64,000 bases of DNA from Pelomonas sp963422775 (GTDB taxonomy: Bacteria > Pseudomonadota > Gammaproteobacteria > Burkholderiales > Burkholderiaceae_C), in NCBI GenBank assembly GCA_963422775.4, contig CAUJSJ030000171.1, forward strand, positions 26,405 to 90,404, in the 5' to 3' direction. The notes beneath the pieces are model-generated. The model did not search any database. It had not been told where the DNA came from and saw nothing but the letters and a program-made list of their open reading frames with translations. The position numbers and the translations under genes are program-made. Of this stretch, positions 43,264-52,456 are shown one piece after another; positions within the stretch are counted from its first letter, which is position 1, and each line of letters opens with the position of its first letter.

Positions 43264-45597
43264 CTAGAGCTGCACCCGGTACAGCGTCGTCGGCGAGCCG
43301 ACGGTGAAGTAGAGCCAGCCTTCGGCGATGGCGGCGCCGTCGAAATCGCCCACGCTGTGCACCAGGCGCTCGCCCTTGCCAGGCATCCACACGTACAGGC
43401 GGCTCCCGACGGAATAGGCCACCGCGCCGCTGCCAACGGCCAGCACCACGGCGCCCAGTTCGGTCCGCAGCGTCGTGGTCACGCCATTGCGCCAGGCCTT
43501 GATCGCAAAGACCCTGCCGCCGACGGGCTCGCTCCACACCAGAAGGTCGGCCGCCCACTGGGCTGCGCCGGACAAGGACGAGGACAGTCGCTGGGGCGGA
43601 TTGCTGCCATCCACGGACGCCACCCACAACTCGCTTGGAGAGGTGTTGGCCAGTCGGGCTACACCCCAGGCCACCCACTTGCCATCGGTCAGCGGGGCAC
43701 TCGCGATGCTGTCCTCGGCGGAGACGCGGCGGTGCGTGTGGGTGGCCTCGTCATAGACATACACCGCAGACGCCTTCACCCCGTCCGCGATGCTGCGTTG
43801 AACCGCCGCGTAGGCCGCGACGGCCTTGCCGCCCGCGCCGATGCCCAGTGCAAGACCAGCACCCTCGTTCTGCAAGACTGTCGTGGCATTGCCGCTCAAC
43901 GGGACGGCTACCGGCGCCGGGGCCGCCGCCGCGAAGTTGGACAGCCACAGCATCGGCTGGCCGCCCACGTCCTGCAGCCAGCCGGCCCGGGTGCCGGCTG
44001 TTGAGAAAGCGCCGGCGTCGCCAGCGGAGATCGCCTGCCGCGAACCGTCGGCTTGCCACGCGTAGACGGTGCTACCGCCGCCGTCGGCCCAGGCCAGCCA
44101 CCGGTCGCCGGCGAACTGCCATTTGCCTTCGATGCCCGCGCGGGCTGTTGGCAGCACGGCGCCTGCCGGCGTGGCGCCGGGGATCACCCACTCGGCGGTG
44201 AGATTGTTGTTGAGCACCACGCCGCCGGCGCCCGAAGCGGTCAGGCCGCCGTTGAAGGGCAGGTCTTTGACTCGCTCGTAGACCATGGGCGGATTGGCCT
44301 GCCACAGCACGGCGGCCCAGGCGGTGGCGATGCCACCCGCCTGGGCCGTAGGAAAGCCCGTGGCGGAGAGGCTGTAGCGCCCGTCCGGCAGGCCGGTCAT
44401 GTCGATGTCGGTGCTGAACGGGCCGTAGCCATTGCGCTCCAGCAGCACGCGCTCGCTCAGGTCGGGGAAGCGCAGCAGGACCTTGAGCGTGCCCGAGTAG
44501 CTCGGGTCGCCCGTCAACTCGCCGCGCACCTCGACCTTGCCCGCCGTGAATCGGCTCTGCAGCGGGCTGGTCAGCGTGACCTTCAGCGGCGCGGGCCTGA
44601 CCATGCGGCCCGTCACCAGGGCCTGCAGGCCGTTTGCATCGGCAAGGGCAACCTGCAGCACATGCGGGCCCACGTCGTAGTCGAAGGAGAGCAATTCGAA
44701 GAGGAAGGCCTGGACGCAGGCGCTGCCAACGGCGACGACGTGGCAGGCCGTCTTGTTCAGCGTGCCGACAGTCTTGCCATCGACGCTCAGGTTGGCTGAC
44801 ACCACCGCCGCGCCGGACCGGCTCGACGGGATCACGTAGACCGTGGCCCGCGGCGTGTCGTTGCCGATGCTGCTGACGAAAGTGGCCCAGAGGTCCTGGT
44901 TGCGCACGGCCACGCCGCGTTCGATCTCGACGAAGGTGCCCGGCGCGTACTGAAGCTGCAGCGTGACCTTGAAATCACCGTCGGCCTGCGTGCCGGCACC
45001 CCACGAGGTCTCGAACCTCGGGCCGGCCGTCGAGACAGGCCCGACCTGGGAGACCGGCTGGCTGGTGGAAAAGCGCGCCGAGAGGGCGCCGGCGGGTGCG
45101 CCCGCGACGCTGAGCTTCACGTTGCCTCGCACCGGCTCGGGCTGGTCCAGCGCGATGGCAGTGCCCGCCAGCTCCGCCGACACGCCCAGCTTCAGTTCCG
45201 CGGCGCCCGAGAGGGCCTTGAGCGCGATCTCCCGGCCGTCTGCCAGCATCGCCACCACACGGTAGGACGTGGGCGACGCATCCAGCGGGCCTGTCCAAGT
45301 GTTGGGGGCGCCGGACAGCGACCCGCCCGGCGTGCTCGGCAGCGTGGCGACGGGTGCCCAGGTGTTGTTGACCGACTTGTCGACCCGAAAACCCGTCTCG
45401 CCCTCCACCCAGTCCGTCCACCGCAGCTCGGCTTTGCGCGCGGAGGGTATCGAGTAGGCCTGCAACTCGGCAAGCGACGCCGCCTTGACGACCGAATCTG
45501 ACAGCGGCGCCAGGCCGCTGTCGCCACCACCACTGCCGCCACCGCCGCCACAGGCCACCAGAGCCAGGCCCAAGGCGCAGGCCAACCACTGCTTCAT
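43264..45597 (-). CDS. Large surface lipoprotein with fibronectin-like and propeller-like regions
   Basis: This 777-residue protein has a lipoprotein signal, MKQWLACALGLALVAC, followed by a Gly/Ser linker. An early region (about 55-120) reads like a fibronectin type III-type domain (AELRWTDWVEGETGFRVDKS). The second half has repeated strands with WLAWADGGGSTVYAWQADG, KWVAWGVARLANTSPSEL and similar, consistent with a TolB-like beta propeller. AGAGGGAAGC precedes the start. The function is unknown; a surface or periplasmic scaffold is likely. Confidence 0.85.
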   Translation of the reverse strand: MKQWLACALGLALVACGGGGGSGGGDSGLAPLSDSVVKAASLAELQAYSIPSARKAELRWTDWVEGETGFRVDKSVNNTWAPVATLPSTPGGSLSGAPNTWTGPLDASPTSYRVVAMLADGREIALKALSGAAELKLGVSAELAGTAIALDQPEPVRGNVKLSVAGAPAGALSARFSTSQPVSQVGPVSTAGPRFETSWGAGTQADGDFKVTLQLQYAPGTFVEIERGVAVRNQDLWATFVSSIGNDTPRATVYVIPSSRSGAAVVSANLSVDGKTVGTLNKTACHVVAVGSACVQAFLFELLSFDYDVGPHVLQVALADANGLQALVTGRMVRPAPLKVTLTSPLQSRFTAGKVEVRGELTGDPSYSGTLKVLLRFPDLSERVLLERNGYGPFSTDIDMTGLPDGRYSLSATGFPTAQAGGIATAWAAVLWQANPPMVYERVKDLPFNGGLTASGAGGVVLNNNLTAEWVIPGATPAGAVLPTARAGIEGKWQFAGDRWLAWADGGGSTVYAWQADGSRQAISAGDAGAFSTAGTRAGWLQDVGGQPMLWLSNFAAAAPAPVAVPLSGNATTVLQNEGAGLALGIGAGGKAVAAYAAVQRSIADGVKASAVYVYDEATHTHRRVSAEDSIASAPLTDGKWVAWGVARLANTSPSELWVASVDGSNPPQRLSSSLSGAAQWAADLLVWSEPVGGRVFAIKAWRNGVTTTLRTELGAVVLAVGSGAVAYSVGSRLYVWMPGKGERLVHSVGDFDGAAIAEGWLYFTVGSPTTLYRVQL

Positions 45598-45691
45598 GCT
45601 TCCCTCTGCAAGCCGCTCGAACGCGACGTTTGCGGGCAGCTTAGCGCGGCAGCACGACCGCGCTGGCGTATTCAAGTCCCATGGCGAAGGT

Positions 45692-47152
45692 TCACAGGCT
45701 CCTGCCCGCGGCCATCCTCGTGCGAGCCCGCTCTACCGCCACCTGAGCGCTTGCTGCCGCGCTCAATTGCTGCCGCAGGAACTCCGCCACCCGCGGCTGC
45801 TGGCTGAAGGCGGCGTTGAAGCGGATGTGGGCGTCGCGCGCGCCGTCGGCGGCAAACGTGGCGCCGCGCACCAGCAGGATGCCGTTGCGGAACGCCTCCT
45901 TCACGACGCCGTCCACATCAACACCGGCCGGCAGCGCGCCCCACAGGAAGAGGCCCCCCTCGCCCGGGTGCTCCAGCAGCACGCCGGCCTGGCGCAGCTG
46001 CTGCGTGGCGGCCGCGCGCGCCGCGGCCAGGCGCTGCTGCAGGCGGTCCAGGTGCTTGCGCCAGCGGCCGGCGGCCAGCACCTCCAGCAGCACGTACTCA
46101 TTCAGCGCCGAAGTGGTGAGCACCGAGATGATCTTCTCGCGCATCAGCGCCTTGATCAGCGCGGGCTCGGCGGCCATGTAGCCCAGGCGCAGCGCCGGGC
46201 TCATGGCCTTGCAGAAGCTGGAGTAGTAGATGACGCGGTCCAGCCCCGACAGCTGGGCCAGCCGGGTCGGGTTGCCGGGGTGGAAGTGGCCCTGCACGTC
46301 GTCCTCGGCGATCAGCAGGTCGTGTCGCTGGGCCAGCATCAGCACGCGGTGCAGGTTGGCCGCCGTGCTGCCCCAGCCGGTGGGGTTGTGCAGCACGCCC
46401 TGGAGGAAGAGCAGGCGCGGGCGGTGGCGGGTGCAGGCGGCGTCCAGCGCGTCGAGATCGATGCCGTCGGGGCGGCGCGGCACCGGCACGATGGTCACGC
46501 CGGCCTGGCGCAGGCGATCGAAGAGCAGGAAATAACCCGGCGTCTCCACGGCCACCGCGTCGCCCGGGCGCAGGAAGGCGCGGCAGATCAGGTCGATGGC
46601 CTGGGTGCCGCCGTAGGTGGTGAGCACGCGGCCGGCGTCCACGGCCATGCCTTGGCTGCGCAGCAGCATCGCAATGCGCTCGCGCAGCTCCGGCAGCCCC
46701 TGCGGCGGGCAGCGCGAGGCCATGCCGGCGCTGGCGCGCGCCAGGCCGCGCTGCACGGCGGCGGCGGGGATGGCGTCCTCCAGCCAGGTGGCCGGCAGCG
46801 CGCCGCTGCTGGCCAGCAGCACGCCGGCCTTCTGGTCGTTGGCCTGCTGGGCCAGCCAGACGGCCTCCTGTTCCTCGCCGGCCTCCACGCGGGCGGCGTC
46901 GGGCATGGCGTCGGCCGGGCCCTCGGCGACGAAGAAGCCGGCCGTGCCGCGCGAGTCGATGAGGCCGGCGGCCACGAGGCGGTCATAGGCGACGACGACG
47001 GTGTTGGGACTGACGCCCAGGCGCGAGGCCAGCTGGCGGATGGAGTTCAGCCGCGCGCCGGGCGGCAGCTGGTGGCTGGCGACGAGCGCATGCAGGCGCT
47101 GCTCGATCTGGTCGGCCAGGGGGACGGAGGAGTCGCGGTCGAGCGAGAACAT
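45692..47152 (-). CDS. MocR/PdxR-type regulator (GntR HTH fused to aminotransferase domain)
   Basis: A 486-residue regulator. An N-terminal GntR winged helix (PLADQIEQRLHALVASHQL, NSIRQLASRLGVSPNTVVVA, about 11-58) is fused to a fold-type I aminotransferase domain. The PLP-binding Lys is in YYSSFCKAMSPALRLGY. MocR proteins use PLP or amino acids as effectors. It lies 11 nt after a LysE-type exporter gene in the same direction, so the exporter is its likely target. An ATG further upstream in frame would overlap the exporter and is rejected. Confidence 0.93.
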   Translation of the reverse strand: MFSLDRDSSVPLADQIEQRLHALVASHQLPPGARLNSIRQLASRLGVSPNTVVVAYDRLVAAGLIDSRGTAGFFVAEGPADAMPDAARVEAGEEQEAVWLAQQANDQKAGVLLASSGALPATWLEDAIPAAAVQRGLARASAGMASRCPPQGLPELRERIAMLLRSQGMAVDAGRVLTTYGGTQAIDLICRAFLRPGDAVAVETPGYFLLFDRLRQAGVTIVPVPRRPDGIDLDALDAACTRHRPRLLFLQGVLHNPTGWGSTAANLHRVLMLAQRHDLLIAEDDVQGHFHPGNPTRLAQLSGLDRVIYYSSFCKAMSPALRLGYMAAEPALIKALMREKIISVLTTSALNEYVLLEVLAAGRWRKHLDRLQQRLAAARAAATQQLRQAGVLLEHPGEGGLFLWGALPAGVDVDGVVKEAFRNGILLVRGATFAADGARDAHIRFNAAFSQQPRVAEFLRQQLSAAASAQVAVERARTRMAAGRSL

Positions 47153-47163
47153 GGGGTGTCGAG

Positions 47164-47748
47164 TCAGCGCATCAGCGTGAAGGCCAGGACGGCCAGCGAC
47201 GCGGCCATGACCGTATTGAACACCCGCCGCCGCGCCGGGCTCGACAGGAAGCGCCCGATGCCCACGCCGAACAGCGCCCACATCGAGATGCACGGGAAGC
47301 CGACCACCGCGCCCACCAGGCTGACCCACAGCGCGCCCGACGCCACGCTCCACTGCGCCGGCATGAACACCGACGCGATCGTCACGGCCTTCACCCAGCT
47401 CTTGGGGTTCACCGCCTGGAACAGTGCGGCCTGCGAGAACCTCAGGCGCTCCGGCGGCCGGTCGCTCGCCGCGGGCGCGACGGCCAGCTTCCACGCCAGC
47501 CACAGCATGTAGAGCGTGCCCGCGAGCTTCAAGGCCTCGTGCAGCATCGGCCACGCGACGAACAAGGCGCCCAGCCCCAGGCAGGTGACGAAGGTCTGCA
47601 CCGCCCCGCCGGTGTTGATGCCCAGGATGGCCGGCAGCGTGCGCCGGTAGCCGTAGTGGGCGCCGTTGGCCACCAGCATCATGTTGTTGGGGCCGGGCGT
47701 GCCCGACATCAATGCGCAATAGGCCAGCAGGGGCAGCATCTCGTCCAT
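47164..47748 (-). CDS. LysE/RhtB-family amino acid exporter
   Basis: This 194-residue inner-membrane exporter shows the family N-terminus CALMSGTPGPNNMMLVANGA and six hydrophobic segments. FQAVNPKSWVKAV is the second family signature. It exports amino acids or derivatives by proton antiport. It is transcribed with the MocR regulator gene, which follows 11 nt later. The specific amino acid is unknown. Confidence 0.93.
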   Translation of the reverse strand: MDEMLPLLAYCALMSGTPGPNNMMLVANGAHYGYRRTLPAILGINTGGAVQTFVTCLGLGALFVAWPMLHEALKLAGTLYMLWLAWKLAVAPAASDRPPERLRFSQAALFQAVNPKSWVKAVTIASVFMPAQWSVASGALWVSLVGAVVGFPCISMWALFGVGIGRFLSSPARRRVFNTVMAASLAVLAFTLMR

Positions 47749-47836
47749 GGGGGCATTGCAGCGCCCGCGGGCTGCGGCGTGAAGCTACAGCGGTGGGGCT
47801 CGGCTGCCGTGCTGTATCAGCGCGGCGACCGACACA

Positions 47837-49036
47837 ATGAAAGCCATGACCCTGTTGATTCGCATCGCCGCCGCGGCCCTGGTGTTCGTGCAACCGGCCT
47901 GGGCCGAACCGCCCGCCTACCGAACCCAGGGCAGCTGCGACGGCCTGCCGGCCATCACCTCGCTCAAGGTGGCACCCGAGTTCTGCCTGGCGCTGGCCGC
48001 GTCCGACCTCGGCCGGCCGCGCGGCGTGCTGGCACTGAGCGCCACGCGGCTGCTCGTCACCGACATGGGCAACTGGACGCCCCGCCGTGGCCGTCTGCTG
48101 GAGCTGACGCGCGAGCCGGGCAAGCCCTTCACCGTCAAGGTGCTGCTGACCGGGCTGGACCGGCCGCACGGCATCCGCCAGGACGCGCAGGGCCGCGTGC
48201 TGCTGGCCGAGGCCCACCAGATCAGCCGCGTGGAGCTGCCCGCCGGCCAACCGGCGCGCCTGCAGGCCTTCATCACCGGTCTCCCCACGCAGGGCCGGCA
48301 TCCGCTGAAGTCCTTCGTCGTCGACGCGAGCGGCGCGCTGTTCGTCAACGTCGGCGCGCCCAGCGACCATTGCGAGGCGATGGACGGCGCAGAGGCCGGC
48401 ACCGACAAGGGCTGCGGCCAGACGGCGGGCCTGTGGAAGTTCACGCCCCAGCCCGATGCTTCGAAGGCCTGGGAAGGCAAGCCCTTCGCCTGGGGCCTGC
48501 GCAACTCCGTCGGGCTGGCCTTCCACCCCGACAGCGGCGCGCTGTGGCAGGCCGAGAACAGCCGCGACAGCCTCCCTGGCGAGAAGTACGCCAAGACCAG
48601 CCCGCCCGACGAGCTCAACCTCGTCGAGCCCGGCAAGCACTACGGCTGGCCGCACTGCACCGGCGCCGACGTGCTGGACACCAGCTTCGGCGCGCGCCGC
48701 TGCCAGGACTTCACCGCGCCCGTGAAGCTGCTGCCCGCCCACGCCGCGCCGCTGGGCATGGGGTTCTACAAGAACGGGGGCCCCGCGAAATGGCAGGGCG
48801 CCCTCGTCATGGCCTGGCATGGCTACCAGCCCACCGGGCACCGGCTGATGGCCTGGCGCTTTGACGCGAAGCACCAACCCACAGGCGCACCGCTGCCGCT
48901 GATCGACGGCTGGAGCGCCCAGGTGGGCCGGCATCCGATGGGCGCACCAGTCGACGTGGCGCAGGACGAGCAGGGCCGGATCTGGATCACCGAGGACCGC
49001 AACGGCACGCTGCTGTTGCTCGCACCTTCGCGCTGA
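47837..49036 (+). CDS. Glucose/sorbosone dehydrogenase-like PQQ-type beta-propeller protein
   Basis: A 399-residue exported protein with signal peptide (ends QPAWAEP, about residue 24) and a six-bladed propeller. Features are TGLDRPHGIRQDAQGRVLLA, WGLRNSVGLAFHPDSGALW, the H-Y-G-W-P-H-C stretch, and DVAQDEQGRIWITEDRNG near the end. Soluble PQQ-dependent aldose dehydrogenases use His/Arg/Asn in such loops, but many relatives lack the activity. Four or more Cys may form disulfides (YGWPHCTGAD, RRCQDF, DHCEAM, KGCGQT). The substrate is unknown. Confidence 0.87.
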   Translation: MKAMTLLIRIAAAALVFVQPAWAEPPAYRTQGSCDGLPAITSLKVAPEFCLALAASDLGRPRGVLALSATRLLVTDMGNWTPRRGRLLELTREPGKPFTVKVLLTGLDRPHGIRQDAQGRVLLAEAHQISRVELPAGQPARLQAFITGLPTQGRHPLKSFVVDASGALFVNVGAPSDHCEAMDGAEAGTDKGCGQTAGLWKFTPQPDASKAWEGKPFAWGLRNSVGLAFHPDSGALWQAENSRDSLPGEKYAKTSPPDELNLVEPGKHYGWPHCTGADVLDTSFGARRCQDFTAPVKLLPAHAAPLGMGFYKNGGPAKWQGALVMAWHGYQPTGHRLMAWRFDAKHQPTGAPLPLIDGWSAQVGRHPMGAPVDVAQDEQGRIWITEDRNGTLLLLAPSR

Positions 49037-49037
49037 C

Positions 49038-50259
49038 GTGGACTCGCTGATCTCCGCCGCCGCCCGCGCGCTGGCCGCCGGGGATGCGCTCGCCGCGCTC
49101 AAGCGCGTGGCCCTGCGCGACGACCCGCCGGCCCTGGCGCTGCGCGGCATCGCGATGGCCCAGCTCGGCGAGCTGGCTCGCGCCCCGCGAGCTGCTGCGG
49201 CGTGCGGCGCGGGGCTTTGGCGAGCAGGAGGCCCTGGCGCGGGCGCGCTGCGTGGTTGCCGAGGCCGAGGTGGCGCTGGCGCTGCGCGACTTCAGCGCCG
49301 CACCGCGCGCGCTGGAGGTTGCGATGGCCCAGCTGGAAGCCCGCGGCGACCACGCCAACGCGCTGCAGGCGCGGCTGATCGCGGCGCGCCGGTGGCTGCT
49401 GCTCGGCCGGCTGGACGCCGCGGCCGCGCTGCTCGCGCCGGTCGACACCGAGACCCTGCCGCCGCTGCTCGCCGCCGTCGCTGCGCTGGCCGCGGTGGAG
49501 CTGGCGCTGCGGTCGCTGCGCATCGCCGACGTGCACGCCGCACTGAATCGCGCCCGGCAGGCCGCCGCGCTGGCCGACGTGCCCGCGCTGCAGGCCGAGA
49601 TTGCCGAAGCCGGCGCCGCGCTCGACCACACCGCTGCGCGCCGCTTGACGCACGGCCAGTGGCAGCCGCTGCGCCTGCACGAGGTGGCTGCGCTGATGGA
49701 CTCGGGCGCCCTCGTCGTCGACGCCTGCCGGCATGCGCTGCGTGCCGGCGAGTTGCTGCTGCCACTCGCGCGCCGTCCCATCCTGTTCACGCTGCTGCGC
49801 ACGCTGGCCGAGGCCTGGCCGGGCGGCGCCGACCGCGACGCGCTGATCGCGCGCGCCTTTCGCCTGCACGACGCCGACGAGACGCACCGCGCCCGGCTGC
49901 GCGTGGAGATCGGCCGGTTGCGCAAGCTCGTTGCGCCGGTGGCCCGCATCGAGGCCACGGCCAGCGGCTTCGCGCTGAAGTCGCTTGATGGGCGCGCCGT
50001 GGCCGTGCTGGCGCCACCCGTCGAGGGCGAGGCCGGCGAGCTGATGGCGCTGCTGTCGGACGGCGCGGCCTGGTCCACGTCCGCCCTGGCCTTGGCCCTG
50101 GGCGACAGCCAGCGCACCGTGCAGCGCGCGCTGGCCGAGCTGGAGGCGGCCGGCCGCGTGCGCGCCGTGGGCCAGACGCGTTCGCGCCGCTGGCTGGCGC
50201 CGCCGCTGACCGGATTCACGACGATCTTGTTACTCCCCGCTGCGCTGCCGCTTGGCTAA
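49038..50259 (+). pseudogene. TPR/HTH transcriptional regulator interrupted by a +1 frameshift
   Basis: Two overlapping frames make one protein. The first reads from GTG at 49038 (LISAAARALAAGDALAALKR through MAQLGELARA). After a run of four C (49183-49186) the protein continues in another frame as RELLRRAARGFGEQEALARA and runs to 50259. Removing one C restores a natural TPR repeat, ARARELLRR. The rest has TPR-like helices, a winged-helix region near RARLRVEIGRLRKLV, and a C-terminal HTH (WSTSALALALGDSQRTVQRA) ending GFTTILLLPAALPLG. Intact, it would be about 406 residues. The break may be a sequencing error, a true mutation or slippage. It likely regulates the downstream Vgb-like/DUF899 genes. 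Confidence 0.85.
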
Positions 50260-50294
50260 GGTTGCGATATCGCCAATCGCCCAGGAGCAGCAAG

Positions 50295-50966
50295 ATGACC
50301 ATCGACACCCAACCCGCCGAGATCGTGCGCGAGTACGGCCCCTTCGAGGGCACGAACCGCGTCGCCGGCGTCACCCACGACGGCCAGCGCGTCTGGGCCG
50401 CCACGGGCGCGGCGCTGATCGCCTTCGACCCCGCCAGCGGCGAGGCACAGCAGCGCATTGACCGCCCCTGCGACGCCGGCACGGCCTTCGACGGCCGCTT
50501 CCTCTGGCAGCTTGCCGAAACGCGCATCGACAAGATCGACCCGGCCAGCGGCGCGGTCGTCGCCTCCATCCCCGCGCCCGGCCAGGGCGGCGACTCCGGC
50601 ATGGCCTGGGCCGAGGGCAGCCTGTGGGTGGGCCAGCACCGCAGCCGCAAGATCCACCAGATCGACCCCGCCACCGGCGCCATCCAGCGCACCATCGAGT
50701 CCAACCGCTTCGTCACCGGCGTGACCTGGGTGGACGGCGAGCTCTGGCACGGCACCTGGGAAGACGACGCGAGCGAGATCCGCCGCATCGACCCCGACAG
50801 TGGCGCCGTGCTGCAAAGCCTGCAGATGCCGGCCGGCACGAATGTGAGCGGCCTGGAGTCCGACGGCGCTGACCTCTTCTACGCCGGCGGCGGTGGCACC
50901 GGCAAGGTCCGCGCAGTCAAGAGGCCCCTCGCCCAGGATCGCCACGCTGAACGCGGGCGAGCCTGA
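50295..50966 (+). CDS. Vgb/SMP-30-like beta-propeller protein
   Basis: A 223-residue cytoplasmic protein with repeated propeller blades: RVWAATGAALIAFDPASG, FLWQLAETRIDKIDPASGAV, SLWVGQHRSRKIHQIDPATG and GELWHGTWEDDASEIRRID. This is a streptogramin-lyase/glutamine cyclotransferase-like fold with no proven activity. CAGGAG lies 8 nt before ATG. The last dozen residues (LAQDRHAERGRA) look unlike the rest and may be non-native sequence. A 188-nt gap separates it from the DUF899 gene. Confidence 0.8.
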   Translation: MTIDTQPAEIVREYGPFEGTNRVAGVTHDGQRVWAATGAALIAFDPASGEAQQRIDRPCDAGTAFDGRFLWQLAETRIDKIDPASGAVVASIPAPGQGGDSGMAWAEGSLWVGQHRSRKIHQIDPATGAIQRTIESNRFVTGVTWVDGELWHGTWEDDASEIRRIDPDSGAVLQSLQMPAGTNVSGLESDGADLFYAGGGGTGKVRAVKRPLAQDRHAERGRA

Positions 50967-51154
50967 TCGGTCCCCCGCGGGGACGGCGATGCCGGCGGCA
51001 TTGAGCCGCCTGCACATCGCCAAGCCGGGCCGGCTTGGGAGCGGCCCGGCGCTCGGCCCGCAACGCGACCACCACTGATTTCCCCCCGCAACGCCCACCC
51101 GGCCCGGGTGGAGCCGCTGCATTGCCTTTGTCTTTTCAACGCAAGGAGATTGCC

Positions 51155-51904
51155 ATGACCACCGCCCACACCGTCGTGTCCCGCGACCGCTGGATTGCCG
51201 AGCGCAAGACGCTGCTCACCCACGAGAAGGAACTGACCCAGCTGCGCGACCGCATCGCCGAGCAGCGCCGCGCCCTGCCGTGGACGCGACTTGAGCAGGA
51301 CTACGTCTTCGACACGCCCGCCGGCCCGCGCAAGCTGTCCGAACTCTTCCAGGGCAAGCGCCAGCTGCTGGTGCAGCACTTCATGTTCGGCCCCGGCTGG
51401 GAGCAGGGCTGCAAGAGCTGCTCCTTCATGGCCGACCATCTCGACAGCATGGCGCCTCACCTGGCCCAGCGGGACATCGCGCTGCTGGCCGTGTCACGCG
51501 CAACGCTGGCCGAGATCGAGGCGTTCAAGCGCCGCATGGGCTGGCAGTTCGCCTGGGCCTCGTCCCACGGCAACGACTTCAACCGCGACTTCCACGTCAG
51601 CTTCACGCCCGAGGACCGCGTCGATGGCGAGGTGTTCTACAACTTCCACATGACCGCCTTCCCGCAGCAGGAGGCACCCGGCATCAGCATCTTCTGCAAG
51701 GACGATGTGGGCGATGTCTTCCACACCTACTCGACCTTCGGCCGCGGCGTGGAAGTGATGATGGGCACCTACAACCTGGTCGACCTGACGCCCAAGGGCC
51801 GCGACGAGGCGGGCCTGAGCTACACGATGGCGTGGGTGCGCCACCACGACCGCTACGAGGCCCAGGCGCCTGCCACGGCAGCCTGCTGCGGCACCAAGGC
51901 CTGA
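51155..51904 (+). CDS. DUF899 thioredoxin-like family protein
   Basis: This 249-residue protein belongs to DUF899, a thioredoxin-fold family. Conserved text is WIAERKTLLTHEKELTQLRD, QDYVFDTPAGPRKLSELFQG, LLVQHFMFGPGWEQGCKSCS (with the CxxC motif CKSC) and SYTMAWVRHHDRYE. A role in thiol redox is inferred from the fold and CxxC; the biochemical function is not established. AAGGAG lies 6 nt upstream of the ATG. It is followed by a membrane protein gene 6 nt later. Confidence 0.9.
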   Translation: MTTAHTVVSRDRWIAERKTLLTHEKELTQLRDRIAEQRRALPWTRLEQDYVFDTPAGPRKLSELFQGKRQLLVQHFMFGPGWEQGCKSCSFMADHLDSMAPHLAQRDIALLAVSRATLAEIEAFKRRMGWQFAWASSHGNDFNRDFHVSFTPEDRVDGEVFYNFHMTAFPQQEAPGISIFCKDDVGDVFHTYSTFGRGVEVMMGTYNLVDLTPKGRDEAGLSYTMAWVRHHDRYEAQAPATAACCGTKA

Positions 51905-51910
51905 GCCGCC

Positions 51911-52456
51911 ATGACCAGCCTGTGGCCCTGGCTGGCACTGGCCGGTGCCGGCGCGCTGCACGGCCTGAACCCGGCGACCGGCTGGGGCTTGGCCGCCTGC
52001 TCGGGCGACGCGCGCCGGGCCTTGCCGCCGATTGCACTCGGGCATGGCGCGGCCGTCGGCGGCGTGGCGGTTCTCGTGGCCCTCGGCGCCTCGCTGAGCG
52101 TCGGGCAGTGGCTGTGCGGCGCGCTGCTGCTTGGGGCGCTGCTGCGCCGGCGCGCCAAGGCGGGCATGGCGCTGTGGTCCTGCCTGGTGGCCAGTGCGCA
52201 CGGCAGTGGGCTGATGCTGGTGCCGGCGCTGGTGCCGCTGTGCCTGAGCGCCTCGCCGGCTCGCGAGATCACCGCCTCGGGCTCGCTGCTGCTGGCGCTG
52301 GCTGCCGTGGCTGTGCACATGACGGCCATGCTGGCAGTGACGGCGGCCCTGGGCATCGCAGGGGCAAAGTGCTGGACTCGCCTGCGGCGTGCATGGATTT
52401 CTATACTCGAAACCCATGACCCAAGCCTCCGCCCCCACGCCCGCCCCTGGCGATGA
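51911..52456 (+). CDS. Polytopic membrane protein, unknown
   Basis: A 181-residue protein with about five hydrophobic helices and the motifs ALHGLNPATGWGLAAC, GHGAAVG and SAHGSGLMLVPALVPLC. HGxNPxxGW and HG pairs recall metal-transport membrane proteins, but I cannot assign a family. It is translated right after DUF899, and its 3' end overlaps the cysE start by 41 nt in another frame, so the cysE promoter or leader lies inside it. Confidence 0.75.
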   Translation: MTSLWPWLALAGAGALHGLNPATGWGLAACSGDARRALPPIALGHGAAVGGVAVLVALGASLSVGQWLCGALLLGALLRRRAKAGMALWSCLVASAHGSGLMLVPALVPLCLSASPAREITASGSLLLALAAVAVHMTAMLAVTAALGIAGAKCWTRLRRAWISILETHDPSLRPHARPWR

